Origin: Roseivirga sp.
Lineage (GTDB): Bacteria > Bacteroidota > Bacteroidia > Cytophagales > Cyclobacteriaceae
Direction: 5' to 3'
Length of the DNA: 64,000 nt
Assembly (NCBI GenBank): GCA_021404565.1
Contig: JAAWWF010000010.1
Location: forward strand, 62,001 to 126,000
The stretch's first letter is position 1. Every line of letters begins with the position of its first letter. Shown here piece by piece: positions 1 through 8,350 of the stretch. Position numbers and translations under genes: made by a program. A model generated the notes under the pieces. That model was given only the letters and a program-made list of their open reading frames with translations, searched no databases and had not been told where the DNA came from.

Positions 1-932
1 TATCCTGCCAACAGTCTGATGGGTTTGTCATAGGTGTATCAATTGGCACGGACCACCTACATGATGTAGAAGCAATTAGTAACAAGGAGGCTTTTGCCTA
101 CTCTTATGGCACCGGAAACATCTATCACAGCAATGATGGTGGCCGGGGATGGAACAGATTAGCACATCTTGATTCGGTATATTTTGAACAAATACAATTC
201 ATAGATACTAAGACAGGTTGGATTTGTGGAGAGCAGGGTAAAATATACCGTACCGTAAATGGAGGAATTGACTGGGAAGACATTTCGATAAACCTGCCTG
301 AGCATGAAGGAAATCTCCTATTATATGCACTCTACTTTGACGATGAGCTGCATGGAATCGTGGCAGGTATGTCTGCCAACTTTGAAACCCGAAAGAGGAA
401 AGTGAGGCTCTACCAAACAAAGAATGGCGGTCGCAACTGGACTGAAAAGGAAGTGCCTACAATGCTGATGAACATTGTAAAAGGCCCTGAAAGCGAACTT
501 TGGGGAATGGGCTCAGGGATGGTGCTTGTAAAAGAAAACATGGACGCTCCCTGGAAAACTGTTTTGCAAAGTGATAGCCTGAGAAGAATAGCCGACATCC
601 GCTCCCTGGATTTCGGTATGGAAAAAGGTCATGTGATAGCCGCGGAATTCAGTACAGGTAAGCTCCATATCAGCAAGGACCATGGGAAAACCTGGACGAC
701 TCAGGCCATTACCAAAAACAGGGTTCGTAGCATTATCCGGTATGCCGATGAAGACTGGCTGGCAGTGGGTGATTTGAATAAAGAGTCGGGTAATGTATAC
801 TGGAGCCATGACGATGGCCTGACCTGGCAGAGAGATTCACTCAAATACCCGGATATACACAGACTTGCCCTTAGCCGGAACTATGTTTGGGCAGTAGGCA
901 AGGATGGATATTCAGCCAGACTAAAAAGGTGA
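1..932 (+). CDS. BNR/YCF48-type beta-propeller protein, 5' end outside window
   Basis: The frame is open from base 3 to the stop at 930-932, so about 309 residues of the C-terminal part are present and the true start lies to the left. It carries repeated Asp-box-like motifs, for example NDGGRGW, VNGGIDW, KNGGRNW, KDHGKTW and HDDGLTW, each following a short beta-strand stretch. This is the pattern of BNR or plant PSII-assembly YCF48-like propellers, which in Bacteroidota are usually secreted or lipid-anchored. The first visible residues read SCQQSDG, which would fit the Cys of a lipobox, but the signal peptide itself is not in the window. Function is unknown; a scaffold or glycan/protein-binding role is inference. 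The gene runs convergently into the next one, 12 bases away. Confidence 0.8.
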   Translation, partial: SCQQSDGFVIGVSIGTDHLHDVEAISNKEAFAYSYGTGNIYHSNDGGRGWNRLAHLDSVYFEQIQFIDTKTGWICGEQGKIYRTVNGGIDWEDISINLPEHEGNLLLYALYFDDELHGIVAGMSANFETRKRKVRLYQTKNGGRNWTEKEVPTMLMNIVKGPESELWGMGSGMVLVKENMDAPWKTVLQSDSLRRIADIRSLDFGMEKGHVIAAEFSTGKLHISKDHGKTWTTQAITKNRVRSIIRYADEDWLAVGDLNKESGNVYWSHDDGLTWQRDSLKYPDIHRLALSRNYVWAVGKDGYSARLKR

Positions 933-944
933 CCTATACAGGTA

Positions 945-1616
945 TTAGAATTTCTCTACGAGCTCGTCAAGGGCCTTTCTGAAAGTATCGAGGATTACTT
1001 GTTGACTGTCTTCTATGGTACTGTTTTTACCCACCGTAGCAATCCGTAAAAATGAGTTCTGTTTCAGCACAATCCTCTCCTTGGAAGTCGCAGCCCCTTT
1101 TACATTTTTGGTCCTTTTTCCCTTGTCATTGAATATCATTACTCGCACAACCAGTCTTGGCTTAAACTTTTTCTTGTCTCCTTTGATACCAATCTCTTTG
1201 ATTGTTAAACCTCCGGTATCAGAACCTCCCAGTCCACCTCTTTCCATGCGTATCTGCACAGTGTATAATGAATTTCCCATTAGTCCTTTCGCGGCCCTTT
1301 TTGGCGACATTTCGGGCAGCTCATAGGCATTCATATTGAAACCCTCAGGATAGTTTGTCAACGGTAGCGGGTTCAGGTTTAGCGAAGCGGCATATTCTTC
1401 ATGGAAAATGCGGTAGAATTCGTTGATAAAAGCATTAATTACCCGGTCCTTACCCTCCTCTTCTGCTTCCATCTCATCCATGGTAGTATTGATACTTTTC
1501 ATCGAGAGTCTGTAACTCTCATGATATTCGAGAGTAAAATTTGCCAGCACATCAGCTTCCTGGGCGTTCACAAAACCGAACAACAACAATCCGTTTATTA
1601 TTAGCAACCATCTCAT
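945..1616 (-). CDS. secreted protein of unknown function
   Basis: The 223-residue product begins with a clear signal peptide (MRWLLIINGLLLFGFVNAQ, cleavage expected after Ala-19), so it should reach the periplasm or cell surface. The mature part is mixed alpha/beta with a charged helical region near residues 40-75 (DEMEAEEEGKDR), a Gly-rich stretch (ERGGLGGSDTGG) near residue 127 and a C-terminal helix. I do not recognise a family, metal site or catalytic motif. It is a single-gene unit, convergent with the BNR protein on its left and divergent from the TM protein that starts at 1765. Confidence 0.7.
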   Translation of the reverse strand: MRWLLIINGLLLFGFVNAQEADVLANFTLEYHESYRLSMKSINTTMDEMEAEEEGKDRVINAFINEFYRIFHEEYAASLNLNPLPLTNYPEGFNMNAYELPEMSPKRAAKGLMGNSLYTVQIRMERGGLGGSDTGGLTIKEIGIKGDKKKFKPRLVVRVMIFNDKGKRTKNVKGAATSKERIVLKQNSFLRIATVGKNSTIEDSQQVILDTFRKALDELVEKF

Positions 1617-1764
1617 CCTGCAAAGAAATGATATTCATAGTACAGAGTCCATTCCTTACTCGTCAAATGGATCATAACAGGCATGAAAAGAAAAATTCGG
1701 GACATGAATTATTGAAGGTGTGCCAAAGTCATTTTCTTTTTAACTTCGGTTACTGATTACAGCT

Positions 1765-2373
1765 ATGAAAAAACCGGAATTAAAAAGACTTACCAGGGAA
1801 GGGCTCATGATTGTATTCAGTGTCCTCTTTGCTTTGTTTATAAGCCAATTGGTGGATGACAATAAGACCAGGAGACAGAAGGATCAGGCTCTCGACCATA
1901 TATTCAAAGAACTGGAGACGAACAAGGGTACCCTGGAAAGGTGGATCGCCAAGCATGGCAAAATTGAAAGCGACATCAGCCGAATGATTGAAGATCCGAA
2001 CGATAGCATGAGATTAGTATTAACACAAAGCCCTCGCCTGGACTTTGGAGTAATCACGTCCACTTTCATTGATGCCTTGCTGGGAGACACGGCCTGGGAA
2101 GCGGCTAAATCCACCCAGATCATTTCTGAATTTGACTTTAATCTCGTTGAGGACCTTACCCGAATTTATGGTCTGCAAAAGATCATTATGAACAACACAG
2201 TTGAAAAGTTTTCGGACGTTTATTTCGACAGAGCCAGCCATGAACCTGCCAATCTTGAATCGACTCTTATTCAATTGCAGCTGGTGATGAACGAGATTGT
2301 AGGCCAGGAGGGAACACTAATTTATTTACTGGAAGTACTCGATCAGAAATTCGGAGAGCTTAAAAATATATAG
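1765..2373 (+). CDS. single-TM protein, DUF6090-like (paralogue 1)
   Basis: The 202-residue protein has a short basic N-terminus, one hydrophobic segment (about residues 13-30, GLMIVFSVLFALFISQLV) and then a charged coiled-coil-like region (DDNKTRRQKDQALDHIFKEL). This layout, a basic tail, one TM and a long soluble helical domain, matches the Bacteroidota proteins grouped as DUF6090; the assignment is from memory of the pattern. The gene is followed 23 bases later by a second protein of the same layout, so the two probably form an operon. A third copy lies at 5647. Function is unknown. The soluble part contains no metal or nucleotide motif that I can see. Confidence 0.7.
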   Translation: MKKPELKRLTREGLMIVFSVLFALFISQLVDDNKTRRQKDQALDHIFKELETNKGTLERWIAKHGKIESDISRMIEDPNDSMRLVLTQSPRLDFGVITSTFIDALLGDTAWEAAKSTQIISEFDFNLVEDLTRIYGLQKIIMNNTVEKFSDVYFDRASHEPANLESTLIQLQLVMNEIVGQEGTLIYLLEVLDQKFGELKNI

Positions 2374-2396
2374 ATTGGGAACTTATTCGCTCTGGT

Positions 2397-3083
2397 ATGG
2401 CAAAATCACGTAGGTCTGTTTCTCGCTTCGTTCTTGAAATCTTCTCCATCTTCCTGGGTGTTACCATTGCCTTTTTGGCCAATCACTGGAATGAGCAACG
2501 AAAAGAACGGATAATAGAAAGAAAAACCTTAAAGGAAATCAGTATTGAACTAAAGTCAGACATACGTGATATCAGGGGTAATATAATGGGTCACAAACTA
2601 GCCATTGAAGCTGTCAACGTATTTCAGCGGTATAACCACGGTGAAGTAGTAGCCTATGATTCCCTCAATATCTATTTTGACAGGCTTTATCGCGACTATA
2701 TCTCTATCACCAATACCACTGCCTATGAGACCCTGAGGTCCAGAGGAATCGAAATCATCTCCAATGATCAGCTTAGAGCTGATATTGTGGAGCTTTACGA
2801 TTTTGCCTATGAGATTATCCAGAAGCTGGAGGAGGACTACTATCCGGCACAGTTTCACAGAAACTACTTCAATGATATATCGGAGTACTACAAGAAGTAT
2901 ATGGAGATTGAAGGAGATGACATTAGGTTTATTAAACCCCATCAGGGGAAACCTGACCCTAAAATGCTACTCATTCTGAGAGAGATTAAGCAATGGCGAC
3001 TCTTCAATATTGCCTCTTACGAACAGACAGAGGAAAAAATCATCAAACTAATACAAGATATTAATACAGAACTCGATGAATAG
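2397..3083 (+). CDS. single-TM protein, DUF6090-like (paralogue 2)
   Basis: The 228-residue protein has the most typical form of the family: a basic start (MAKSRRSVSR), a TM at about residues 11-30 (LEIFSIFLGVTIAFLANH) and then the hallmark WNEQRKERI leading into a long helical domain. The TM is nearly superimposable on that of the gene at 5647 (LEIFSIVFAVLLALMLDAWRERIK). It is probably co-transcribed with the gene at 1765. The next gene on this side is convergent and ends 65 bases downstream. Its job is unknown; anchoring of a periplasmic or cytoplasmic helical bundle is all the sequence shows. Confidence 0.75.
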   Translation: MAKSRRSVSRFVLEIFSIFLGVTIAFLANHWNEQRKERIIERKTLKEISIELKSDIRDIRGNIMGHKLAIEAVNVFQRYNHGEVVAYDSLNIYFDRLYRDYISITNTTAYETLRSRGIEIISNDQLRADIVELYDFAYEIIQKLEEDYYPAQFHRNYFNDISEYYKKYMEIEGDDIRFIKPHQGKPDPKMLLILREIKQWRLFNIASYEQTEEKIIKLIQDINTELDE

Positions 3084-3148
3084 TGGGAATCCCCAGAGTT
3101 CTGCCGTGCACAATTGGCAGATACTCTGAGGAAAGGAGGATAATCGAA

Positions 3149-4738
3149 TTATTTCTTTTTAGAGAGCTTCAGTTGAATACCCGTTTCAAACAGTCTTTCT
3201 GTATAAGAGGATCCCTCCAGAATAACTGGTGCCACAAACAGACTCCAGCCCGGCTTGACTTCGTAATATGCTATCAAGCCCAACTCGGCTCCTAAACGGG
3301 CATTATTTAGGTTGATAGAAGCCCCGGTGTAAGCACCAAACCTCAATTGTTTTCTGAGAAGAAAATGATATTGAGCCTGGACGGGAAGTGCTATCTCATC
3401 GCGATCTACCCTAAGCCCTCCTCTGATAAAAAGTCTGCGCTTTAAGTATCGGCCTATGTAAGCACTATAGTCGACCACTTTGGTTTTCGCATCAAACGAG
3501 AAAGTAGCGGAAGCCTCTGCATACCAGTTAGTGGGCAACTCATAAAGAGGAACGGTATTCATCCAGTTATTGTCGCTAAGTACGCGCTCGGTTCCACTCA
3601 GCCTTATTTGGGCTCCAAACTCAAACACACCCGTTTCCCCTCCTCTTTGTTCACCAAAGTTGATCCCGCTCTCATAATTGGCAGCAAAATAGAAGCGCCA
3701 GTTTTTGAGGTTTTCAGGAATATATAAAAGCCCCAGCCCCATTCTCAGATTAACATTCTCGCCCCAGGCCACTCCGCCTTGTGCATATGGCCTGAGCCTG
3801 CCGGGTAAAAGCAGCCTGGCATAAGTAGCCCTCATGTTAAATCCATGGTCCCAGGCACCTCTGAGGCTTATTTCAATGAAGGAGTCAGGAGTAAGGTATT
3901 TACCCGCGCCAAAGGCAAGGCCGTCAAGCCCGAGTATAAATTTTCTGTCAGATTGCAGGCTGGCATCCGCTACAAAAGCACCGGAAACAAACCAGTGACC
4001 TCCCTTTATTTTCTCATCGCCCTGCGCTTTTTCCATCCAGCTTCGTGCCATATCTCTGCGTACCTTTACTGGAAGAGGATCATTCAGTGAAGCCCAGGAA
4101 GGCATCTCGGAGTCAATTTTCAGATGATCCAGATTGCGCATATCCAGAGCCAGATCAAACGAATTGACACTGAAAGCATTGTAAATACCATCATCTCCTA
4201 CCTGGTTCTCAGGGGGATAGTCAGTACTCTTATTTTCAGAGGATACACCTAATAATTCTTCTTTTGGCACATCCTTTTTTTCTGAAGATTGAGTCTCGGT
4301 ATTGTCTTTTTGGTATTCTGTGCTCCCTGGCATACCCAGTTCTGGCTCGTTCGCTTCAGGCGATCGTTCTTTATCGTCATCCTCAGCAAAACCACTCCCT
4401 ATATCAAACCCATTATCCGGAGCTGACATTACTTCTGATGGACTTTCCGGACTTGCTTCTTTCACCAAAGCTTTGTCTGGGCTTTGTTGTAAGGCCAGTT
4501 CCTGAAAGGGCACTTTCGGGTTGAGCATTTGATAGCCCTGCAAAACCCCGAAGGTAAAGATCACACCAAGCACTAACAGCATTCCTAACTTCCAGTATGG
4601 AGCCCGACTCAGTTTTTTGCCGTTAGCCATAGCACCATTGGCTACAACTCCCTTCCAAACCTCATCGCCTGGACTTTTCGCAAAGTCTTCAAAATGATCT
4701 TTGAACAATTGATCCATATAGTCTTCTTCCCTTCTCAT
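3149..4738 (-). CDS. anti-sigma-like protein fused to predicted outer-membrane beta-barrel
   Basis: The 529-residue product starts with about 48 cytoplasmic-type residues (MDQLFKDHFEDFAKSPGDEVWKG), then one TM (about residues 49-66), then about 130 acidic, low-complexity residues rich in E, S, P and D, and finally a C-terminal half of alternating beta-strands (NWRFYFAANYESGINFGE, LFIRGGLRVDRDEIAL) ending in KLSKKK. The first part resembles the anti-sigma or sigma-linked region common beside ECF sigma factors in Bacteroidota; the last part resembles a porin-like barrel. Its ATG overlaps the sigma stop by one base (TAATG), so the two are translationally coupled. A protein bound to both membranes, or proteolysed between them, is inference. 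An alternative start is Met-8. Confidence 0.75.
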   Translation of the reverse strand: MRREEDYMDQLFKDHFEDFAKSPGDEVWKGVVANGAMANGKKLSRAPYWKLGMLLVLGVIFTFGVLQGYQMLNPKVPFQELALQQSPDKALVKEASPESPSEVMSAPDNGFDIGSGFAEDDDKERSPEANEPELGMPGSTEYQKDNTETQSSEKKDVPKEELLGVSSENKSTDYPPENQVGDDGIYNAFSVNSFDLALDMRNLDHLKIDSEMPSWASLNDPLPVKVRRDMARSWMEKAQGDEKIKGGHWFVSGAFVADASLQSDRKFILGLDGLAFGAGKYLTPDSFIEISLRGAWDHGFNMRATYARLLLPGRLRPYAQGGVAWGENVNLRMGLGLLYIPENLKNWRFYFAANYESGINFGEQRGGETGVFEFGAQIRLSGTERVLSDNNWMNTVPLYELPTNWYAEASATFSFDAKTKVVDYSAYIGRYLKRRLFIRGGLRVDRDEIALPVQAQYHFLLRKQLRFGAYTGASINLNNARLGAELGLIAYYEVKPGWSLFVAPVILEGSSYTERLFETGIQLKLSKKK

Positions 4739-5277
4739 TATGCGATCATCTGCTTTTTAAGTGTTTGCTGAAGGATTTGTCGTCCTCTCATCAGTCTCAC
4801 CTTTGAATTAGCCTCGCTGATATTCAACATTTCGGCAATTTCCTTGTGTGCATAACCCTCTATAGTGTAGAGGTTAAAAACAGTCCGATATTCCGTGGGT
4901 AGTTTCTGGATCAACCAAAGCAACTCGTCTGTACCTTCTGAATCTTCAGGCTCTATTTTTACCTGAGACACATTATCATTGAGTGGTTCTTCGCGCTCTG
5001 TTCGGTTTTTATTTTTCCGAAGCTGTCCCAGTGCGGCATTGATTACCACCCTTTTTACCCAGTAAAAAAGAGGGCTGTTTTGCTTGAACTGATGAAGCCC
5101 TTCGAACACCTTGATAAAACCTTCCTGCAGCATGTCGCTGGCTTCAGCTTCAGAGCTGGCATAGCGCAGGCATATGCCGAACATCTTGTCTTTATAAAGA
5201 CCATAGAGTTCGGAATGGGCCTTTCGGCTCCCATTCAGGCATTCCTTAACAAGTCTGTCCTCGTTTTGCTCTTGCAC
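4738..5277 (-). CDS. ECF-family RNA polymerase sigma factor
   Basis: The 179-residue protein has the two ECF domains. Region 2 includes DMLQEGFIKVFE (residues 48-59) and a core-binding helix ending near residue 90. The linker is acidic (residues 95-118). Region 4 carries a helix-turn-helix (residues 142-168, YAHKEIAEMLNISEANSKVR). ECF factors bind core polymerase and direct it to stress or envelope promoters. Its stop overlaps the start of the membrane protein at 4738, the normal place for a cognate anti-sigma factor. The 369 bases upstream contain no other convincing gene and should hold its promoter. Confidence 0.93.
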   Translation of the reverse strand: MQEQNEDRLVKECLNGSRKAHSELYGLYKDKMFGICLRYASSEAEASDMLQEGFIKVFEGLHQFKQNSPLFYWVKRVVINAALGQLRKNKNRTEREEPLNDNVSQVKIEPEDSEGTDELLWLIQKLPTEYRTVFNLYTIEGYAHKEIAEMLNISEANSKVRLMRGRQILQQTLKKQMIA

Positions 5278-5646
5278 GCTGTTAGTTTATTCTATGCCGG
5301 CAATCGTTAGTTCCGCCAGCGGTATTAAGGTCACTCAATAAAAGGATGAATAAAGGTACGGAAACGTTACAAGCCTCTGTCTGTTTATTACAAAACCACT
5401 TCGAAAGCTTTAAAAAGGGGTTTTTATCAAATAAAAATTCGTCCATCCCATTATGTTTGGCAAAGGAGGTTCTCTCTATTACTTTGAGTACTTTGTTGAC
5501 AGGCTAAAAATGAAAAAGCAGCCCACCTTGTTTTTTATGGTAGCCTTGAGTGCTCCTTGTTCCGTATACAAAAACGCAAGAAGCACCGACAGGGCCTCAT
5601 TTACAATGGGTAGCTTTGATGGTAAAAACCTAACCTTTATTTGACA
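5278..5646. other. intergenic region between ECF sigma gene and TM protein
   Basis: This 369-base spacer separates the divergent sigma gene and the DUF6090-like gene. It is AT-rich near 5398-5445. On the plus strand it contains TATGTTTG (5452-5459) and two TACTTTG words (5480-5495), which loosely resemble the Bacteroidota -7 box TANNTTTG, but without a clear -33 TTG. A 63-codon frame at 5453-5644 has no start signal or family and is not annotated. Confidence 0.4.
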
Positions 5647-6228
5647 ATGCAGAAAAAACCATTCGCGCTTAAATGGGTCAGTTTAGAAATTTTCTCAATC
5701 GTTTTTGCAGTCTTACTAGCCCTGATGCTTGACGCATGGCGCGAAAGGATCAAGATTGAGCAAAAGGTGCAAAATGCACTTGAAGACATCGTGTCAGAGA
5801 TTGATACTTTCATCGGTATGGATGAAACCATTGAATTCAATACTGTTCAAATGGACTCTCTGGAAGCTATGATCAAAAGACACAGAGCAGGCCAGGAAGT
5901 GCATTTTGTATCGGGGGTAGCCAGACCAGAAGTGAGGTCATTGGCCTGGGAAACTTCACGGGCAAGTGGCATAGCCTCTGACTTCGAAAGACAAATCTTT
6001 GTGGATATCACTGAGATCTATGTTGAATTCGACCGACTGGAGAAAATACTCGCTTATAACCGCGAATTCGGCATGAAAAGTGACCCATCGATGCCTGCTG
6101 TAGACAAAGCTATTCACCGTTACCGGCAATTAGACGGCATTATTTTCAGGTCTCAGGAGTTACAGGACCGTGCAAGGGAGTTTCTGGAAAAGTATAAGGA
6201 CGCTGAGTTCACACAGCACCTTGAATAA
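5647..6228 (+). CDS. single-TM protein, DUF6090-like (paralogue 3)
   Basis: I start the gene at ATG 5647 rather than the TTG at 5641, giving 193 residues. The N-terminus is basic (MQKKPFALKW), the TM covers about residues 11-30 and is followed by AWRERIKIEQKVQNALEDI, which matches the WNEQRKERI hallmark of the gene at 2397 in place and character. The remaining 150 residues are helical and charged with no recognised motif. The pair of paralogues at 1765 and 2397 lies on the other side of the sigma/anti-sigma pair, so three copies flank one ECF locus. Function is unknown. Confidence 0.72.
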   Translation: MQKKPFALKWVSLEIFSIVFAVLLALMLDAWRERIKIEQKVQNALEDIVSEIDTFIGMDETIEFNTVQMDSLEAMIKRHRAGQEVHFVSGVARPEVRSLAWETSRASGIASDFERQIFVDITEIYVEFDRLEKILAYNREFGMKSDPSMPAVDKAIHRYRQLDGIIFRSQELQDRAREFLEKYKDAEFTQHLE

Positions 6229-6301
6229 AAAAACAGCTGTAACCGGATACAAAAAAAGCCATAGGGTCTCCCCTACAGCTTCACTATTTCGTAATAAAAT
6301 C
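6229..6301. terminator. possible bidirectional terminator
   Basis: The 73 bases between two convergent genes contain an inverted repeat, AGCTGTA (6235-6241) with TACAGCT (6274-6280), enclosing AGGG-tctc-CCCT. A-runs on both sides provide T-runs on the opposite strand. The long loop makes this a tentative call. Confidence 0.4.
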
Positions 6302-6730
6302 TTAAGCGATCTCTACCAGCTCGATATCAAAGATCAGGTCTTTTCCTGCCAGGTCATGGTTGGCATCAATCACTACTTTATCTTCGTGTACCTCTCTGAT
6401 TCTTACCGGTACCTGCTGGCCATTTGGCTGACTCATACCCAGTTGCTGGCCTACCTCAGGATTCAAATCCGGTGGCAGGTTTGTTCTTGGCACATCAATA
6501 ATCAACTCAGGGTTCTCAGCGCCATAGGCCTCAGCAGCCGGGATTTCGGTGGTTACCTTATCGCCTACTGCCATACCATTCACAGCTGCATCAAATCCCT
6601 TGATCATCATGCCTGCTCCCACCTCAAATTCAAGCGGCTCTCTGCCTGCTGATGAATCGAATTGTGTACCATCCGTTAATTTACCAGTGTAATGTACTTT
6701 TACTTTATCTCCTGCTTTTGCTGTCGACAT
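6302..6730 (-). CDS. FKBP-type peptidyl-prolyl cis-trans isomerase, SlyD-like
   Basis: The 142-residue protein has the split FKBP fold of the SlyD group: VKVHYTGKLTDGTQFDSS (residues 10-27), GAGMMIKGFDAAVNGMAVGD (38-57), an inserted chaperone flap (about 72-125) and the returning strand NHDLAGKDLIFDIELVEI (124-141). It catalyses proline isomerisation and can act as a folding chaperone in the cytosol. The His/Cys-rich nickel-binding tail of E. coli SlyD is absent, so a role in nickel enzyme maturation is not indicated. It is a single gene; a perfect 8-base-arm inverted repeat lies 86 bases upstream. Confidence 0.93.
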   Translation of the reverse strand: MSTAKAGDKVKVHYTGKLTDGTQFDSSAGREPLEFEVGAGMMIKGFDAAVNGMAVGDKVTTEIPAAEAYGAENPELIIDVPRTNLPPDLNPEVGQQLGMSQPNGQQVPVRIREVHEDKVVIDANHDLAGKDLIFDIELVEIA

Positions 6731-6815
6731 CTTACTTTCCTTTCAAAATTGATAATACCCCTGATCTCCAAGGGACTGCAAAGGTAGGGAAAGCTGATAG
6801 AATTGCTAAAGGAGG

Positions 6816-6837
6816 CTGATTTAATCCACTAAATCAG
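6816..6837. promoter_or_regulatory. perfect inverted repeat between usp and FKBP genes
   Basis: CTGATTTA (6816-6823) is exactly mirrored by TAAATCAG (6830-6837) with a 6-base gap. It could be a stem at the end of the upstream usp transcript or an operator of the FKBP gene; there is no T-run, so I leave the role open. Confidence 0.45.
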
Positions 6838-6885
6838 TCACTTAGCCTGGAAATACTGATGTTCCGGATATCAGGCCTTCAGTTC

Positions 6886-7716
6886 TCAATCTACCGGAAT
6901 ACTTAGAAAGGAAACCTCAAGATGATTGATCAGCTCCTCTACATGCCTGCGCACATACCTGTTTTTAGTCTTTTTCTTGTTGTATAGCATGGTGAGTAAG
7001 CCAGGACTCTCCTGCTTACACCAGCTGATCAGGCCCTCTTCTTCTGTCAGGGCATTGTACAAATGAGTATCTTCTACCAGTTTGGGAGCAGCAGACTTAT
7101 AAAGGCTCAACCTGGCATCCGCTTCCGGGCTGGGATAAAAGTCGTTCGGGGTACAGACCAAAAGCAAGTCCATTTTGGCATCCAGTTCTTTGGCCAGGTT
7201 TACCACAGGCACAAAAGATTCCAGCTCATCTATTTCAAAGTCATTGTGCACCAGCAGTCGATTCGCTTTTACCTCGGCCAGCTCTCCTTTTACCACCAGC
7301 ACGGGTACCTCAGCATTTCTCACTACTCGTTGGGCGTTGCTACCGATGAGCCATTCACGAAAGCCCGAAGCCCCATGTGAGCCCATTACAATCATATCTA
7401 CCTTTTGGTCACTGGCATAGGCCAGAATCCCTTTATAATCCTGATTGTAGAGTAAGTGCTTTTGGGCATTCAGGCCTTCTTTTTTTGCTTCTGACACGAG
7501 CTGCGAAAGTTGCTGCTGGTGATCATTTACCTTTTTTGTTATATCGGCATAGAGAGTAGTTTCTGCCTTGCTAACGATGGTAATCCAATCGGCAGGGATA
7601 TCTATAATATGCAGAAAATGCAGTTCAGCATCCTGAGCCTTCGCTATATCCATGGCGACTTTCACTGCCTTGGTAGCACAATCTGAAAAATCTGTAGGTA
7701 GGAGTATCTTTTTCAT
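6886..7716 (-). CDS. universal stress protein, two Usp domains
   Basis: The 276-residue protein has two Usp folds in tandem. Domain 1 starts with MKKILLPTDFSDCATKAV and ends with the ATP-binding loop MGSHGASGFREWLIGSNAQR (residues 111-130), which satisfies the GX2GX9G(S/T) signature. Domain 2 (about 150-276) is degenerate and lacks the loop. Usp proteins bind ATP and help cells through starvation and oxygen limitation. An FNR-like palindrome lies 65 bases upstream, shared with the divergent gene at 7850. Two more usp genes in the window adjoin the oxidase genes, which supports a low-oxygen role. Confidence 0.92.
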   Translation of the reverse strand: MKKILLPTDFSDCATKAVKVAMDIAKAQDAELHFLHIIDIPADWITIVSKAETTLYADITKKVNDHQQQLSQLVSEAKKEGLNAQKHLLYNQDYKGILAYASDQKVDMIVMGSHGASGFREWLIGSNAQRVVRNAEVPVLVVKGELAEVKANRLLVHNDFEIDELESFVPVVNLAKELDAKMDLLLVCTPNDFYPSPEADARLSLYKSAAPKLVEDTHLYNALTEEEGLISWCKQESPGLLTMLYNKKKTKNRYVRRHVEELINHLEVSFLSIPVD

Positions 7717-7780
7717 GGTTACAGGGTTTTTGAGAAACTTTATTGAGATTGAATTACTTCAAAATCTTATCAAATAAGCA

Positions 7781-7792
7781 TGATCCAAATCA
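7781..7792. promoter_or_regulatory. FNR-like box between usp and eRF1-like genes
   Basis: TGAT-CCAA-ATCA within CATGATCCAAATCAG. It lies 65 bases before the usp start (7716, minus strand) and 58 bases before the start at 7850 (plus strand), so it could serve both directions. It matches three other boxes in the window. Binding is inferred. Confidence 0.6.
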
Positions 7793-7849
7793 GCCTTTTG
7801 ATTGATTTGAGTCAGCTCCCGTTTGCCGCCTGATCATGATCTTTGGAAC

Positions 7850-8263
7850 ATGGGCAAAGTGCAAACAGGGATATGGATTGACTCACGAGAAGCACTCATT
7901 TTTGCAATGAGAAAGGACTCAGAACACTTCGAACGAATCGTTTCTGAGGTTGAAGAATACCATGTGCACAGTGAGGGTAAATCGGCATCTCCTTTTGTAG
8001 TCCGCGATGCGATCAAAGAAAAACAGATTCTGAACAGACGCACCTTACAATTCCAAAAATTCTTTACCCAGGTTCTTGAAGCCATTGCTCTCAGTGATGA
8101 GGTGTTGGTTTGTGGTCCGGGAGAAACAAAATCGGGCCTTGAGAAAGCCATACTCTCTGACAAGCAAAGAAGCTACCGCCTGATGGGCTGTCATACGCTG
8201 GACTCCCTCACCGAGAATCAGATCAGAGCCTGGATCAGAGAAAGGTTTGGTTTGAGGCGCTGA
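7850..8263 (+). CDS. eRF1/pelota-like conserved protein
   Basis: Starting at ATG 7850 (a TTG at 7823 is in frame but less likely) gives 137 residues. The pattern GIWIDSREALIF (residues 7-18), an acidic ISEVEEY, VLVCGPGETKSGLEKAI (86-102) and the C-terminal TENQIRAWIRERF (121-133) matches a widespread family resembling domains of archaeo-eukaryotic release factors, often found beside stress genes and usually labelled hypothetical or host-attachment protein. The GPGETK loop is its most conserved element. A translational-stress role is inference from the fold. It is divergent from a usp gene across an FNR-like box, so the two are likely co-regulated. Confidence 0.7.
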   Translation: MGKVQTGIWIDSREALIFAMRKDSEHFERIVSEVEEYHVHSEGKSASPFVVRDAIKEKQILNRRTLQFQKFFTQVLEAIALSDEVLVCGPGETKSGLEKAILSDKQRSYRLMGCHTLDSLTENQIRAWIRERFGLRR

Positions 8264-8350
8264 GAGAAGTTCTGCAATCAGCACAGTAGACAATCAGTGT
8301 ACACCCATGTACAAAAATTGTTTTTAGCCCTGATTTTCAGTAACTTATAA

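Noticed and set aside
5453-5644. 63-codon frame upstream of the third DUF6090-like gene
   Set aside because: No family features, odd composition, and it sits in a region that must contain divergent promoters. Not enough to call a gene.
8298-8313. TGTACA-CCCA-TGTACA upstream of the two-repeat protein as an operator
   Set aside because: Two self-complementary hexamers can arise by chance, and only a loose relative (GTAC-AAT-GTAC near 40957) is seen elsewhere.
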